Positions 1 through 8,777 of a DNA stretch of 64,000 nt are shown one piece after another. Positions within the stretch are counted from its first letter, which is position 1. Each line of letters starts with the position of its first letter. Location: assembly GCA_900546275.1 (NCBI GenBank), contig URCH01000005.1, positions 1 through 64,000 on the forward strand, given 5' to 3'. The DNA comes from an uncultured Mycoplasmatota bacterium (lineage in GTDB: Bacteria; Bacillota_I; Bacilli_A; RF39; UBA660). Both the position numbers and the translations under genes were made by a program. The notes under the pieces were generated by a model that saw only the letters and a program-made list of their open reading frames with translations, did no database searches and was not told the DNA's origin.

Positions 1-2145
1 ATTAGGAGGATTGATTGGAGAAGCCAAAGAGATAACAATAACAAATAGTGGAGTAAAAGGAAAAGTAGAATATACAGGAAGCTCTACATATGCATACTAT
101 GGAGGATTGTTAGGTCATGGAACAACAGTAACAATAAAAAATAGTTATGCAAGTGGAAGCATAACAGGAAAACAGTATGTAGGAGGCCTAGTAGGATATA
201 TAGAAACAAAAGGAACAATAGAAGGAAGCTATGCAAGTGGAAGCGTAACAGGAAATCAGTATGTAGGTGGTCTAATAGGACAAGCATACACAACAGAAAT
301 AACAAGAAGTTATGCAAGTGGAAACGTAACAGGTTCAAGTTCATATGTAGGAGGCCTAATAGGAAATGCAAGTACAATAAAAGTAACAAAAAGTTATGCA
401 AGTGGAAACGTAACAGGAAGACAGTATGTAGGAGGCTTAATAGGATCAAAATCAAATACATCATCATCAGTAACGGATAGTTATGCATTAGGAAATGTGT
501 CAGGTTCATCATATTATGCAGGTTTAGTAGGATATAACTATGGATCAGTAACAAATGGATATACGATAGGACAAGTATCTCCATTAACAAGTGGAGACCA
601 ATTGATTGATTCAAACTCAGGAACAATAACAAATTTATATTTTATAGCAGATACAAGTGGAAGATATGAATCAAACTATGGAACAAAGATAGATACAATA
701 TATGAGGGAACACTAAGTAAAAATTATACAGGATTTGATTTTAATACAGTATGGTCAGTAGAAGAAAATGAAACAACCCCATACTTACAAGGAATGATGA
801 TAGATAATAAAAACTATATAGTAAATGCAACAACAACAGAAAGAAAAGGAAAAGGAACCGCAGAAGATCCATATTTAATATATACAGCAGAGGATTTAAA
901 TAATGTAAGATATAGTTTATATGCACATTTTAAACTAATGAGTAATATAGACATGACAACAAGTGATTACGCAAGTTCATTTATAACTATAAATGATTTT
1001 AACGGAACACTAGATGGAAATGGATATAAAATTAAAGGATTAAAAATAAGTACGAGTGGAATGTTCGCAACAACAACAAATGCCACAATAAAGAATTTAA
1101 CATTAGAAAGTCCAAGTATAAGTAGTACAAGTAACTCATATGTAGGATTATTGATAGGAACAGCAAAAGGTACAACAAGAATAGAGAATATAAAAATTGT
1201 AGGAACAGTAAAAGTTCAAGGAGTAGATTATGTAGGAGGCTTAGTAGGAATTTCAGATACACAAATAGTCTTTGATAAAGTAACGATACCAAGTACAATG
1301 ACAGTAACATCAACAGGAGGATCATTAGGAGGATTGATTGGAGAAGCCAAAGAGATAACAATAACAAATAGTGGAGTAAAAGGAAAAGTAGAATATACAG
1401 GAAGCTCTACATATGCATACTATGGAGGATTGTTAGGTCATGGAACAACAGTAACAATAAAAAATAGTTATGCAAGTGGAAGCATAACAGGAAAACAGTA
1501 TGTAGGAGGCCTAGTAGGATATATAGAAACAAAAGGAACAATAGAAGGAAGCTATGCAAGTGGAAGCGTAACAGGAAATCAGTATGTAGGTGGTCTAATA
1601 GGACAAGCATACACAACAGAAATAACAAGAAGTTATGCAAGTGGAAACGTAACAGGTTCAAGTTCATATGTAGGAGGCCTAATAGGAAATGCAAGTACAA
1701 TAAAAGTAACAAAAAGTTATGCAAGTGGAAACGTAACAGGAAGACAGTATGTAGGAGGCTTAATAGGATCAAAATCAAATACATCATCATCAGTAACGGA
1801 TAGTTATGCATTAGGAAATGTGTCAGGTTCATCATATTATGCAGGTTTAGTAGGATATAACTATGGATCAGTAACAAATGGATATACGATAGGACAAGTA
1901 TCTCCATTAACAAGTGGAGACCAATTGATTGATTCAAACTCAGGAACAATAACAAATTTATATTTTATAGCAGATACAAGTGGAAGATATGAATCAAACT
2001 ATGGAACAAAGATAGATACAATATATGAGGGAACACTAAGTAAAAATTATACAGGATTTGATTTTAATACAGTATGGTCAGTAGAAGAAAATGAAACAAC
2101 CCCATACTTACAAGGAATGATGATAGATAATAAAAACTATATAGT
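1..2145 (+). repeat. 1323-bp in-frame tandem duplication
   Basis: Bases 1-822 recur at 1324-2145 with no difference that I could find, an offset of 1323 bp (exactly 441 codons). The copies diverge at 823 versus 2146, where the last copy ends in a short unique tail and stop codon. The left boundary is not visible because the window starts inside a copy, so more units may lie upstream. Confidence 0.95.
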
Positions 2146-2167
2146 TAATATTCAAAAAAATAATTGA
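2..2167 (+). CDS. GLUG-repeat surface protein, 5' end outside window
   Basis: The reading frame is open through the left edge of the window, so only the C-terminal 721 residues are visible and the apparent TTG start at 11 is not the real one. The protein is made of GLUG-type repeats (recurring YVGGLVG / SYASGSVTG units), a beta-helix-like motif known from bacterial surface adhesins. A module of 441 residues beginning with GKGTAEDPYLIYTAEDL is present about 1.6 times, and the shared part is identical at DNA level. No LPXTG motif, transmembrane segment or dockerin is visible at the C terminus, so anchoring must be elsewhere or absent. It is followed 12 bp later by two lipoprotein genes, probably in the same operon. 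Role as adhesin or extracellular matrix protein is inferred from family only. Confidence 0.85.
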   Translation, partial: LGGLIGEAKEITITNSGVKGKVEYTGSSTYAYYGGLLGHGTTVTIKNSYASGSITGKQYVGGLVGYIETKGTIEGSYASGSVTGNQYVGGLIGQAYTTEITRSYASGNVTGSSSYVGGLIGNASTIKVTKSYASGNVTGRQYVGGLIGSKSNTSSSVTDSYALGNVSGSSYYAGLVGYNYGSVTNGYTIGQVSPLTSGDQLIDSNSGTITNLYFIADTSGRYESNYGTKIDTIYEGTLSKNYTGFDFNTVWSVEENETTPYLQGMMIDNKNYIVNATTTERKGKGTAEDPYLIYTAEDLNNVRYSLYAHFKLMSNIDMTTSDYASSFITINDFNGTLDGNGYKIKGLKISTSGMFATTTNATIKNLTLESPSISSTSNSYVGLLIGTAKGTTRIENIKIVGTVKVQGVDYVGGLVGISDTQIVFDKVTIPSTMTVTSTGGSLGGLIGEAKEITITNSGVKGKVEYTGSSTYAYYGGLLGHGTTVTIKNSYASGSITGKQYVGGLVGYIETKGTIEGSYASGSVTGNQYVGGLIGQAYTTEITRSYASGNVTGSSSYVGGLIGNASTIKVTKSYASGNVTGRQYVGGLIGSKSNTSSSVTDSYALGNVSGSSYYAGLVGYNYGSVTNGYTIGQVSPLTSGDQLIDSNSGTITNLYFIADTSGRYESNYGTKIDTIYEGTLSKNYTGFDFNTVWSVEENETTPYLQGMMIDNKNYIVNIQKNN

Positions 2168-2179
2168 AAGGAGTAAAAA

Positions 2180-2599
2180 ATGAAAAAGAAATTATCAATT
2201 TTATTAGTTTCTGTTTTAGTTTTTGCAGCCACAGGTTGTGGCTGTGAAAACAAAACAAAGGCGACTGAAACTGAAAATAATGATGGAGAACAAACAATAC
2301 AAGAACAAGTAAAAAATGAAACAAAAGAAGATCAAGAAGATATGAAAGTTACTGATATTCAAATAAATGAATATGGTGCAAGTAATGTTGTAACAGGTAA
2401 AGTAAAAAATAATAAATCAAATACAAGAAATATTGAATTAACATTAAAAATGTATAATAGTGAAAGTAAGAGATTACTTGGAAAGGTAAAAACTGAACTA
2501 AAAGATTTAAAAGGAAAAGAAGAAAGAACTTTTGAAATTTCAATTATGGGAGATTATACTACTGTTGATAAATTTGAAGTTGAAGTAAAGGATATATAG
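2180..2599 (+). CDS. small lipoprotein, FxLYD-like domain
   Basis: The 139-aa product starts with a lipoprotein signal peptide: KKK, a hydrophobic stretch and an AATGC lipobox with Cys at about residue 20, so it should be lipid-anchored outside the membrane. After an acidic, low-complexity linker (about 22-55) comes one small beta-rich domain (about 58-139) with the pattern of FxLYD domains (conserved VTGKVKNN, lines of alternating hydrophobics). Start ATG is preceded by GAAAGGAG. It sits between the GLUG protein and a paralogous lipoprotein with gaps of 12 and 11 bp. The partner or ligand is unknown. Confidence 0.75.
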   Translation: MKKKLSILLVSVLVFAATGCGCENKTKATETENNDGEQTIQEQVKNETKEDQEDMKVTDIQINEYGASNVVTGKVKNNKSNTRNIELTLKMYNSESKRLLGKVKTELKDLKGKEERTFEISIMGDYTTVDKFEVEVKDI

Positions 2600-2610
2600 G
2601 AGGAGTAAAA

Positions 2611-3081
2611 ATGAAAAAAGTTTTAACAATAACATTAGTGTCATTAATGACATTGTCATTAGTTGGATGTGGGTGTAGCAAAAAAAATGAAATAGATAAT
2701 TCAAATGTAAATATTAATGAATTTCCTGATATAAAGGGAAATGAAAATGTTACAGTTTCAGACGATGGAACAAAAGTTAATAATAGTTCCGATTTTTCCA
2801 CAACAAAAAAATATAATTCTTATGAAATAACAAACGCAAAAATCTCAACCTCTACTGAAGGAAGAACAACATTTACAGCAACTGTAAAAAATACTAGTTC
2901 AGAAGAAATAGCAGGAACTTTAGTAAATATTATATTAGTTGATAAAAAAGGAAATAAAGTTTCTAAATTAGCTACATATATAAAAGCATTAAAGTCAGGT
3001 GAAACAATGGATTTAAATGCTGGAATTGATAAAGATTTATCAAATGCATATAATTATTATTTTGATGTATATGAACAATAA
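2611..3081 (+). CDS. small lipoprotein, FxLYD-like, paralogue
   Basis: A 156-aa lipoprotein with lipobox LVGC (Cys about 20), a Ser/Asn-rich linker, and a C-terminal FxLYD-like domain (about 70-156; TATVKNTSSEEIAG, then LKSGETM). It is a distant paralogue of the gene 11 bp upstream; both have Cys-Gly-Cys right after the signal peptide. A GGAGG site precedes the ATG. It ends the operon, with a hairpin terminator 20 bp on. Likely extracytoplasmic binding or stress-sensing role, which cannot be stated more precisely. Confidence 0.75.
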   Translation: MKKVLTITLVSLMTLSLVGCGCSKKNEIDNSNVNINEFPDIKGNENVTVSDDGTKVNNSSDFSTTKKYNSYEITNAKISTSTEGRTTFTATVKNTSSEEIAGTLVNIILVDKKGNKVSKLATYIKALKSGETMDLNAGIDKDLSNAYNYYFDVYEQ

Positions 3082-3102
3082 AAAATAATTTAACTTATTA
3101 AT

Positions 3103-3135
3103 AAAGGTATTCGAAAAATTGTCGAATACTTTTTA
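3103..3135 (+). terminator. intrinsic terminator of GLUG/lipoprotein operon
   Basis: A 12-bp stem (3103-3114 with 3122-3133, including TATTCGA/TCGAATA) with a 7-nt loop runs into T-rich sequence, 21 bp after the last lipoprotein stop. Confidence 0.75.
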
Positions 3136-3180
3136 TTATAAAAAAAAATAAACCTAATAGTATTTATTAGGAGGAATACT

Positions 3181-5781
3181 ATGAATACTAATGGTCTAAC
3201 TACAAAAGAAGTAATCGAAAGTAAAAAGAAATATGGAACAAATATAATAGCTGCAAAAAAAAATAATAGTTTTATAAAATTATTATTGGAAAGTTTAGGA
3301 GATCCTATAATAAAAATATTAATAATTGCTTTAGGAATAAAAATAGTGTTTTTATTAAAAGATTTTGATTGGTATGAAACAATAGGTATTGTAATAGCTA
3401 TTTTTATTGCTTCTTTTATATCGTCTATATCTGAGTATGGAAGTGAAAAAGCATTTATAAAACTACAAGAAGAGTCATCAAAAATTAAATGTAGAGTTAA
3501 AAGAAATGGAAAAATTGAGGAAATATTTATAGAGGATGTAGTAGTAGGAGATATAGTAATTCTTGAAGCCGGAGATAAAATACCAGCTGATGGAATAATA
3601 ATAGAAGGAGATATATATGTAGATGAATCATCATTAAATGGTGAAGCAAAAGAAATACATAAAAAACCTTCTATAATAAATGAAACTAAAGAAAGTTTAG
3701 TATATAGAGGAACAGTAGTTTATTCTAAACAGGCTATTATGAAAGTAGAAAAAATAGGAGACAATACATATTATGGTATACTTGCAAAAGAACTTCAAGA
3801 AAAACAACCAGATAGCCCATTAAAAATTAGATTAAGACATTTAGCTACCATAATAAGCAGAATTGGATATATTGGAGCTATTTTAGTATCATTTTCATAT
3901 CTTTTCTCAAAAATAATAATAGATAATAATTTTAATATAGATCTAATAATTAAAACAGTTACAAACATAAGTATTATGTTTAAATATATATTAAATGCTT
4001 TAACACTTTCAGTTACAATTATAGTTGTTGCAGTTCCAGAAGGTTTACCAATGATGATAACATTAGTATTATCATCCAATATGAAAAGAATGTTAAAAAA
4101 CAATGTAATGGTAAGAAAAATGATGGGAATTGAAACTGCAGGTAGTATAAATATATTATTTACAGATAAAACAGGAACTCTAACAAAAGGTAAATTAGAA
4201 GTTACAAGTATAACATCAAGCAATTTAAATGAATATACATCCGAATCACAATTATTAAAATATCCAAAATTTCATGAATTAATTAAAACCTCTAGTATAT
4301 ATAACAATGCCAGTACATTTGATGATAAAAAACAGATTGCTATTGGTGGAAATATAACAGATAGAGCATTATTAGAATTTATAAAAACAAATAAAGAAAA
4401 AAAATATAAGATTTTATCAACTGTACCATTTGATAGTAAAAATAAATATTCAATGGTAAAAATATATAATGATAAGTCAATTATATTAGTTAAGGGTGCT
4501 CCTGAAAAAATAATTCCAAATTGTATAAATTCATATGATGAAACTGGAAATATTAAAACTATTAATAAAAAACAAATAGAAGATATAATAGATAAAAAAA
4601 CAGAGTCAGGGATGAGAGTTATTGCACTTGCAACAAGTAGAACAGAACGTTTAGAAAATTTGACATTTATTGGACTAGTATCAATAAAAGATGAAGTTAG
4701 AAAAGAAGCAATAGAAGGTGTAAAGTTAGTAAAAAACGCAGGAATTAAAACTATAATGATAACAGGAGATAATAAAAAAACGGCTGTTTCAATTGGTAAA
4801 GAGGTAAAATTATTGCAAAATAACAATGATTTAGTATTTACAAGTAAAGAACTTGAACAAAAAAGTGACACAGAGTTAAAAAGTTTATTACCTAATATAA
4901 AAATAATAGCACGTGCACTTCCACAAGATAAAAGTAGGTTAGTTAGAATATCACAAGAAATGGGATTAGTAGTGGGGATGACAGGTGATGGAGTAAATGA
5001 TGCTCCTGCCTTAAAAAAAGCTGATGTGGGATTTGCTATGGGTAGTGGAACCGAAGTAGCTAAGGAAGCAAGTGACATAGTAATACTAGATGATAATTTT
5101 TTATCTATATCAAAAGCAATATTATATGGTAGGACTATTTTCAAAAGTATTAGAAAATTTATAATATTTCAATTAACAGTAAATATTTGTGCCGTAGGTT
5201 TATCAATAATAGGCCCTTTTATAGGTGTAGATACACCTGTAACAGTTATACAAATGTTGTGGATAAATATGGTTATGGATACGTTAGCTGGTTTAGCTTT
5301 TTCATTTGAACCTCCATTAATAGAATATATGGAAGAAAAACCAAAGAAAAAAGATGAATCAATAATAAATAAATATATGTTTCATGAAATATTTTTTACA
5401 GGACTTTATTCATTTTTAATATGTATTTTATTTTTAAAATTACCCTTGTTTAAAAAATTATATGGTTATAATATACCTGATATTATGAGTGCTTTCTTTG
5501 GGTTATTTATATTTATAGGTATTTTTAATTGCTTTAATGCTAGAACACATAGATTAAATTTATTTAGTAATTTATATAAAAATAAAGTATTTATAACAAT
5601 AATTTTATTAATTATTATTGTTCAAATAATATTAATATATTATGGTGGAATTTTATTTAGAACAGTTCCACTCAATTTCAAAGAATTAATTATTATGATT
5701 TTATTATCAATTACTGTTATTCCTATAGACTGGTTAAGAAAGATTTTCTTGAGAAAAAAAGGAATAATAGGTGGGGTATAA
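3181..5781 (+). CDS. calcium-transporting P-type ATPase (P2B type)
   Basis: An 866-aa P-type ATPase that should export Ca2+ across the cell membrane at the cost of ATP. Visible landmarks: N-terminal transmembrane pair (about 38-85), actuator-domain loop with LNGEAKE (the TGE equivalent, here NGEA), membrane motif VPEGLP (M4, calcium site), phosphorylation motif DKTGTLT with the acceptor at Asp329, nucleotide-binding domain, hinge TGDGVNDAPALKKADVG, and C-terminal transmembrane segments (about 660-850). The VPEGLP motif and overall length fit the bacterial PMCA-like class. The start ATG follows AGGAGGAATACT. It stands alone between two terminators. Calcium as substrate is from family similarity; other cations cannot be excluded. 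Confidence 0.9.
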   Translation: MNTNGLTTKEVIESKKKYGTNIIAAKKNNSFIKLLLESLGDPIIKILIIALGIKIVFLLKDFDWYETIGIVIAIFIASFISSISEYGSEKAFIKLQEESSKIKCRVKRNGKIEEIFIEDVVVGDIVILEAGDKIPADGIIIEGDIYVDESSLNGEAKEIHKKPSIINETKESLVYRGTVVYSKQAIMKVEKIGDNTYYGILAKELQEKQPDSPLKIRLRHLATIISRIGYIGAILVSFSYLFSKIIIDNNFNIDLIIKTVTNISIMFKYILNALTLSVTIIVVAVPEGLPMMITLVLSSNMKRMLKNNVMVRKMMGIETAGSINILFTDKTGTLTKGKLEVTSITSSNLNEYTSESQLLKYPKFHELIKTSSIYNNASTFDDKKQIAIGGNITDRALLEFIKTNKEKKYKILSTVPFDSKNKYSMVKIYNDKSIILVKGAPEKIIPNCINSYDETGNIKTINKKQIEDIIDKKTESGMRVIALATSRTERLENLTFIGLVSIKDEVRKEAIEGVKLVKNAGIKTIMITGDNKKTAVSIGKEVKLLQNNNDLVFTSKELEQKSDTELKSLLPNIKIIARALPQDKSRLVRISQEMGLVVGMTGDGVNDAPALKKADVGFAMGSGTEVAKEASDIVILDDNFLSISKAILYGRTIFKSIRKFIIFQLTVNICAVGLSIIGPFIGVDTPVTVIQMLWINMVMDTLAGLAFSFEPPLIEYMEEKPKKKDESIINKYMFHEIFFTGLYSFLICILFLKLPLFKKLYGYNIPDIMSAFFGLFIFIGIFNCFNARTHRLNLFSNLYKNKVFITIILLIIIVQIILIYYGGILFRTVPLNFKELIIMILLSITVIPIDWLRKIFLRKKGIIGGV

Positions 5782-5787
5782 AGAGAG

Positions 5788-5818
5788 ATTGTAATGCTTT
5801 TAAATTACAATTTTTTTT
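5788..5818 (+). terminator. intrinsic terminator after ATPase gene
   Basis: Perfect 8-bp stem ATTGTAAT (5788-5795) / ATTACAAT (5804-5811), followed by a run of eight T. Confidence 0.85.
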
Positions 5819-5827
5819 TAATTTTTA

Positions 5828-5856
5828 TTGTTATAATTGGCAATTTATGGTAAAAT
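5828..5856 (+). promoter_or_regulatory. sigma-A-type promoter of agrA-agrC
   Basis: TTGTTA (5828-5833), 17-bp spacer, TAAAAT (5851-5856) with an extended -10 TGG just upstream. The stretch from 5848 to 5865 matches 17 of 18 bases with the region upstream of the hybrid sensor kinase at 53157. Confidence 0.55.
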
Positions 5857-5891
5857 TTACAATAGCAAAGTGCGAACGTAAGGAGTGATTT

Positions 5892-6605
5892 TTGGTGTTG
5901 GATTTTGTTGTTTGCGATGATAATGAGGGGTTAAGAAGAAGTGTAAGTAATATTATTGATTCTTTTATGATGAAAAATAATTATGCATACAAAATAAAAT
6001 TGTATTCAGATTATAATGAGAAATTTATGAAAGAAATAGATAGTTTTAATAGACAAAAGATATATATATTGGATATAGAAGCACCAACAAAATCTGGTAT
6101 AGATATTGCAAGAATCATTAGACAAAAAGATAAAGAAAGTGCAATTATATTTTTAACAGCTCATGATGAATGTGGATATACAGTCTTAAAAAGTTGTATA
6201 AATTTCTTAACTTTTATTTCTAAATTCGATGATTATGAAAAAAGATTAGGAATTGCTATAAAGGAAGCATTTAAATTCTTAAACGTTAAAAAAACATTAA
6301 CATTTGTAGAACATAATGTTACTTATAATATAACTGTAAGTAACATTTTATATATAACAAAAGATACTGTTAATAGAAAATCTGTTATTGTTACTGATAA
6401 TAATACACATAAAACTTATATGACAATATCGGAATTATTAAAAAAACTTTCCCCAATGTTTGTACAATCTCATAGATCATGTATTGTTAACAAAGAAAGA
6501 ATAGAGAAGATAAATAAAAACAAAAATACAATTATTTTCGACAATGGAATGAAAATAGATTTATTATCTGATAGTTATAAGAAAGGATTGATGAAGTGTG
6601 CATGA
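5892..6605 (+). CDS. agrA: AgrA-type LytTR response regulator
   Basis: A response regulator of about 237 aa. Residues 1-120 form a receiver domain with acidic pair DD near residues 10-11, phospho-acceptor Asp61 (YILDIEAP) and a conserved LTAHDE; residues 135-235 form a LytTR DNA-binding domain (SVIVTDN, SHRSCIVN, KIDLLSDSYK). In the agr circuit it is phosphorylated by AgrC and activates agrBD transcription. Start is uncertain: TTG 5892, GTG 5895 and TTG 5898 are all in frame; GTG 5895 has the best distance (9 nt) from AGGAG at 5881-5885. It overlaps agrC by 8 bp. Unusual: agrB and agrD are convergent on the other strand, not upstream in the same operon. Confidence 0.88.
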   Translation: MVLDFVVCDDNEGLRRSVSNIIDSFMMKNNYAYKIKLYSDYNEKFMKEIDSFNRQKIYILDIEAPTKSGIDIARIIRQKDKESAIIFLTAHDECGYTVLKSCINFLTFISKFDDYEKRLGIAIKEAFKFLNVKKTLTFVEHNVTYNITVSNILYITKDTVNRKSVIVTDNNTHKTYMTISELLKKLSPMFVQSHRSCIVNKERIEKINKNKNTIIFDNGMKIDLLSDSYKKGLMKCA

Positions 6606-7908
6606 TATTTTAGTAGGTTTTCTCTGTGGAGTTATAATGGCAGTTACTAATGTTTATATGTGGAATAAGCTACATGATGAGAAAATTGATTTCAAAAATT
6701 ATAAAGTATATCTAGTGGGAATAGTATTATCAATTTTTCTTATTTTGAATTTTAGTTTCATTAATAGTTACCTTAGAATTTTGACGTTGGTAATTGTTAT
6801 GATTTTATGTAATTATTTTTTATTCACTAAAGATAAAAATGCAAATATGGTTATACCTATTATCGCCGAACTTATTTTAATTATAGCTGAAGTAATTATT
6901 AGTATATTATTTGTTACTTTATTAAAACTTGAGGGGAATGCTATATTTATTAAATATTCAGGAACTATAATTATCAATTTGTTCGTTGGGGTGATTAGTA
7001 TTTTATTAGTAAATTTAAAACTTTTTAAAAATATAACAAATAAAGTAATAGACATAATTGATAATATAAATAAAAATGTATTAATAATAGTTTTAGGCGT
7101 TTTAATTATAATAATTAATTTTTTATTGATGGTACCATATTATAGAATAAGAACATCATATATTGTGATTTTTAATGCAATAACTATTGTAGTTTACTCT
7201 TTTATAGTGTTCAAAATGTTTGAAGAAAAAAGTAGATATATCAAAATTAATAATAAATATAATATGACAAATACAACATTGAAAGAACTGGAACAAAATG
7301 TTACAAGGTTAAAAATTACTAATCATGAAAATAAGAATCAATTATTAACTATTAGAAATATGATTAAAAAAGGTGAAGATGGCAAAAGTCTTATAAAGCA
7401 TATTGAAAACATAGTTAATACAAAAATTAAAGATGATGAAACTCTAATGTTTCAAACTTCTACAATTACAAATAATATGATAAGTTCTATAGTTTATTCT
7501 AAAATGCTTACTATGAAAGAAAACGATGTAGATGTAGATTTAATTATAAGTAGAGATATTAAAGATTTATATTTGTCAGATATATCAGATGAACTTGCAG
7601 TTGAAGTTTGTAAAATAATAGGAGTATATTTAGATAATGCTTTAGAAGAAGTTTCAAAATATGATGAAAAAATAATCAATATAGAATTTTATGCAGAGAA
7701 GAAAACTTTATGTATAGCTATTTCAAATAATTTTGAAGGTGAAATTGATTTTGAAAAAATGGATAATCCTGGATATACAACAAAAGAAAATGGACATGGA
7801 TATGGATTGTCATTAGTTCGTGAGATAATTGAAAATAATGATAGATTATCAAGTGAAAGAGAAATTAAAGATAATATATTTAAACAAATATTAAAAATAA
7901 AAATGTAA
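6598..7908 (+). CDS. agrC: AgrC-type sensor histidine kinase
   Basis: 436 aa. About six or seven hydrophobic segments fill residues 1-205, as in AgrC peptide-sensing domains. The cytoplasmic half has an H-box NHENKNQL with the phospho-accepting His243 and a GHKL ATPase domain (N-box region ELAVEVCKIIGVYLDNALEE, G-box NGHGYGLSLVREI). It should detect the AgrD-derived peptide and phosphorylate AgrA. Translation starts at GTG 6598, overlapping the end of agrA, which suggests translational coupling. Family assignment rests on the polytopic N terminus, the DNALEE type N-box and its neighbours agrA, agrD and agrB. Confidence 0.87.
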   Translation: MHDILVGFLCGVIMAVTNVYMWNKLHDEKIDFKNYKVYLVGIVLSIFLILNFSFINSYLRILTLVIVMILCNYFLFTKDKNANMVIPIIAELILIIAEVIISILFVTLLKLEGNAIFIKYSGTIIINLFVGVISILLVNLKLFKNITNKVIDIIDNINKNVLIIVLGVLIIIINFLLMVPYYRIRTSYIVIFNAITIVVYSFIVFKMFEEKSRYIKINNKYNMTNTTLKELEQNVTRLKITNHENKNQLLTIRNMIKKGEDGKSLIKHIENIVNTKIKDDETLMFQTSTITNNMISSIVYSKMLTMKENDVDVDLIISRDIKDLYLSDISDELAVEVCKIIGVYLDNALEEVSKYDEKIINIEFYAEKKTLCIAISNNFEGEIDFEKMDNPGYTTKENGHGYGLSLVREIIENNDRLSSEREIKDNIFKQILKIKM

Positions 7909-7932
7909 GAAAATTTAATCTTACATTTTTTC
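7904..7932. terminator. terminator between convergent agrC and agrD
   Basis: Stem TGTAAGA (7904-7910) / TCTTACA (7919-7925), 8-nt loop, then TTTTTTC on the plus strand. The stem overlaps the agrC stop codon. On the minus strand the same hairpin is flanked by T-rich sequence, so it could also end agrBD transcripts. Confidence 0.75.
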
Positions 7933-7944
7933 TAATTAAATAAC

Positions 7945-8058
7945 TTATTTAATTAAACTTTTTGGACATTCAGGTTCATCTAAAACTACACATAAACATG
8001 CTTGACTTCCAAAAGAAGCGGCCTTAAATCCAAAGAATGACAATATAGCTGAAAACAT
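7945..8058 (-). CDS. agrD: AgrD-type autoinducing peptide precursor
   Basis: A 37-aa ORF on the minus strand, ATG at 8058 preceded by GGGAGGAATA, stop TAA at 7945. The layout is that of AgrD: an amphipathic N-terminal leader (MFSAILSFFGFKAASFGSQ), a Cys-containing core (ACLCVVL) and the acidic C-terminal signal DEPECPKSLIK that AgrB removes. The P-E-x-P-K-S-L end closely resembles known clostridial AgrD tails. Odd points: two core cysteines (Cys21, Cys23) plus Cys31 in the tail, and no Cys exactly five residues before the expected cut (Leu26/Asp27), so the ring would have six residues, or five if the cut is after Val25. It lies 39 bp downstream of agrB. Confidence 0.85.
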   Translation of the reverse strand: MFSAILSFFGFKAASFGSQACLCVVLDEPECPKSLIK

Positions 8059-8097
8059 ATTATTCCTCCCTTTCTATTCTTTTATGTTTAAATTTCT

Positions 8098-8703
8098 TTA
8101 AACCTCACTTAACAAATAATTTTTATAATTGTTATATGGCATGTTAAATAATTTATATATCAATGGCGAAATTATAAAACATTGTAATAATATTGAAAAA
8201 CATAAACAATTTGCTAAAAAATTATTATTTATAAATACTGATACAAAACTATATAAAATTGTAATTAATATAGATAATAATTTATATATTTCTCTTCTTC
8301 TTTTATTAATAATAGGCCTTTTAACTGTATCTGCTGGACTAAATAAATACATAAAGATGATACCTAATATTCCTATTATGGATTTTAATAAAAGTGATAA
8401 ATTTATAAATTTTATTAAAAACGGAATACATATAAAAATGATAGACGACATTACCAAACATATCCAACTTTTAGGAGCATGAAATCCAAAAGATGGTAGT
8501 CTAATAATGTTATAAAAAATCATAAATATAACAGTTTCTTTTAGTATCCCTAAAATAAAACATAGAGCAAAAATTATTACTAATTTAGTTATTAATAAGT
8601 ATATAGAAACTAATCCATATTCTAATATTTCTAATTCTTCATTAGAATAACTTCTATTTTCTTGAACTTTCTTTAAACACCAATTAATAATTTTTTTTTT
8701 CAT
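8098..8703 (-). CDS. agrB: AgrB accessory gene regulator protease
   Basis: 201 aa with about five to six membrane segments. AgrB is the membrane endopeptidase that cuts the C-terminal tail of AgrD and helps cyclise the peptide. The catalytic pair is visible in RLPSFGFHAPKSWIC: His75 and Cys82, at the same spacing as His77/Cys84 of Staphylococcus aureus AgrB. ATG at 8703 is preceded by GGAGTAAGGGAT. A small agrD follows directly. An ORF of 117 codons on the opposite strand (8129-8482) is a shadow. Confidence 0.92.
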   Translation of the reverse strand: MKKKIINWCLKKVQENRSYSNEELEILEYGLVSIYLLITKLVIIFALCFILGILKETVIFMIFYNIIRLPSFGFHAPKSWICLVMSSIIFICIPFLIKFINLSLLLKSIIGILGIIFMYLFSPADTVKRPIINKRRREIYKLLSILITILYSFVSVFINNNFLANCLCFSILLQCFIISPLIYKLFNMPYNNYKNYLLSEV

Positions 8704-8750
8704 ATCCCTTACTCCTGCGATGAGTATACAATTTTAAAAGTCGAAAAATG

Positions 8751-8777
8751 TAAAAAAAGCTTTAGAGTATAAAGCTT
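8751..8777 (-). terminator. minus-strand hairpin with T-tract upstream of agrB
   Basis: Reading on the minus strand: AAGCTTT, 7-nt loop, AAAGCTT, then a T-run. It lies just upstream of the agrB -10 element, so it would end a transcript coming from 8778-9020, or attenuate a longer agrBD leader. Confidence 0.5.

Noticed and set aside
84..632. Long Leu-rich ORF on the minus strand inside the GLUG repeats (repeated at 1407-1955)
   Set aside because: Antisense shadow of the GLUG repeat; composition is only Leu/Phe/His from reverse-reading Asn/Ser/Thr codons, and no ribosome site is present.
1..2145. CRISPR-like repeat array
   Set aside because: The repeats are long, in frame, coding and without spacers.
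4272..5144. 290-codon minus-strand ORF inside the calcium ATPase gene
   Set aside because: Shadow of a well conserved gene; no ribosome site or family motif.
8129..8482. 117-codon plus-strand ORF opposite agrB
   Set aside because: agrB on the minus strand has conserved catalytic His and Cys; the opposite frame has no recognisable feature.
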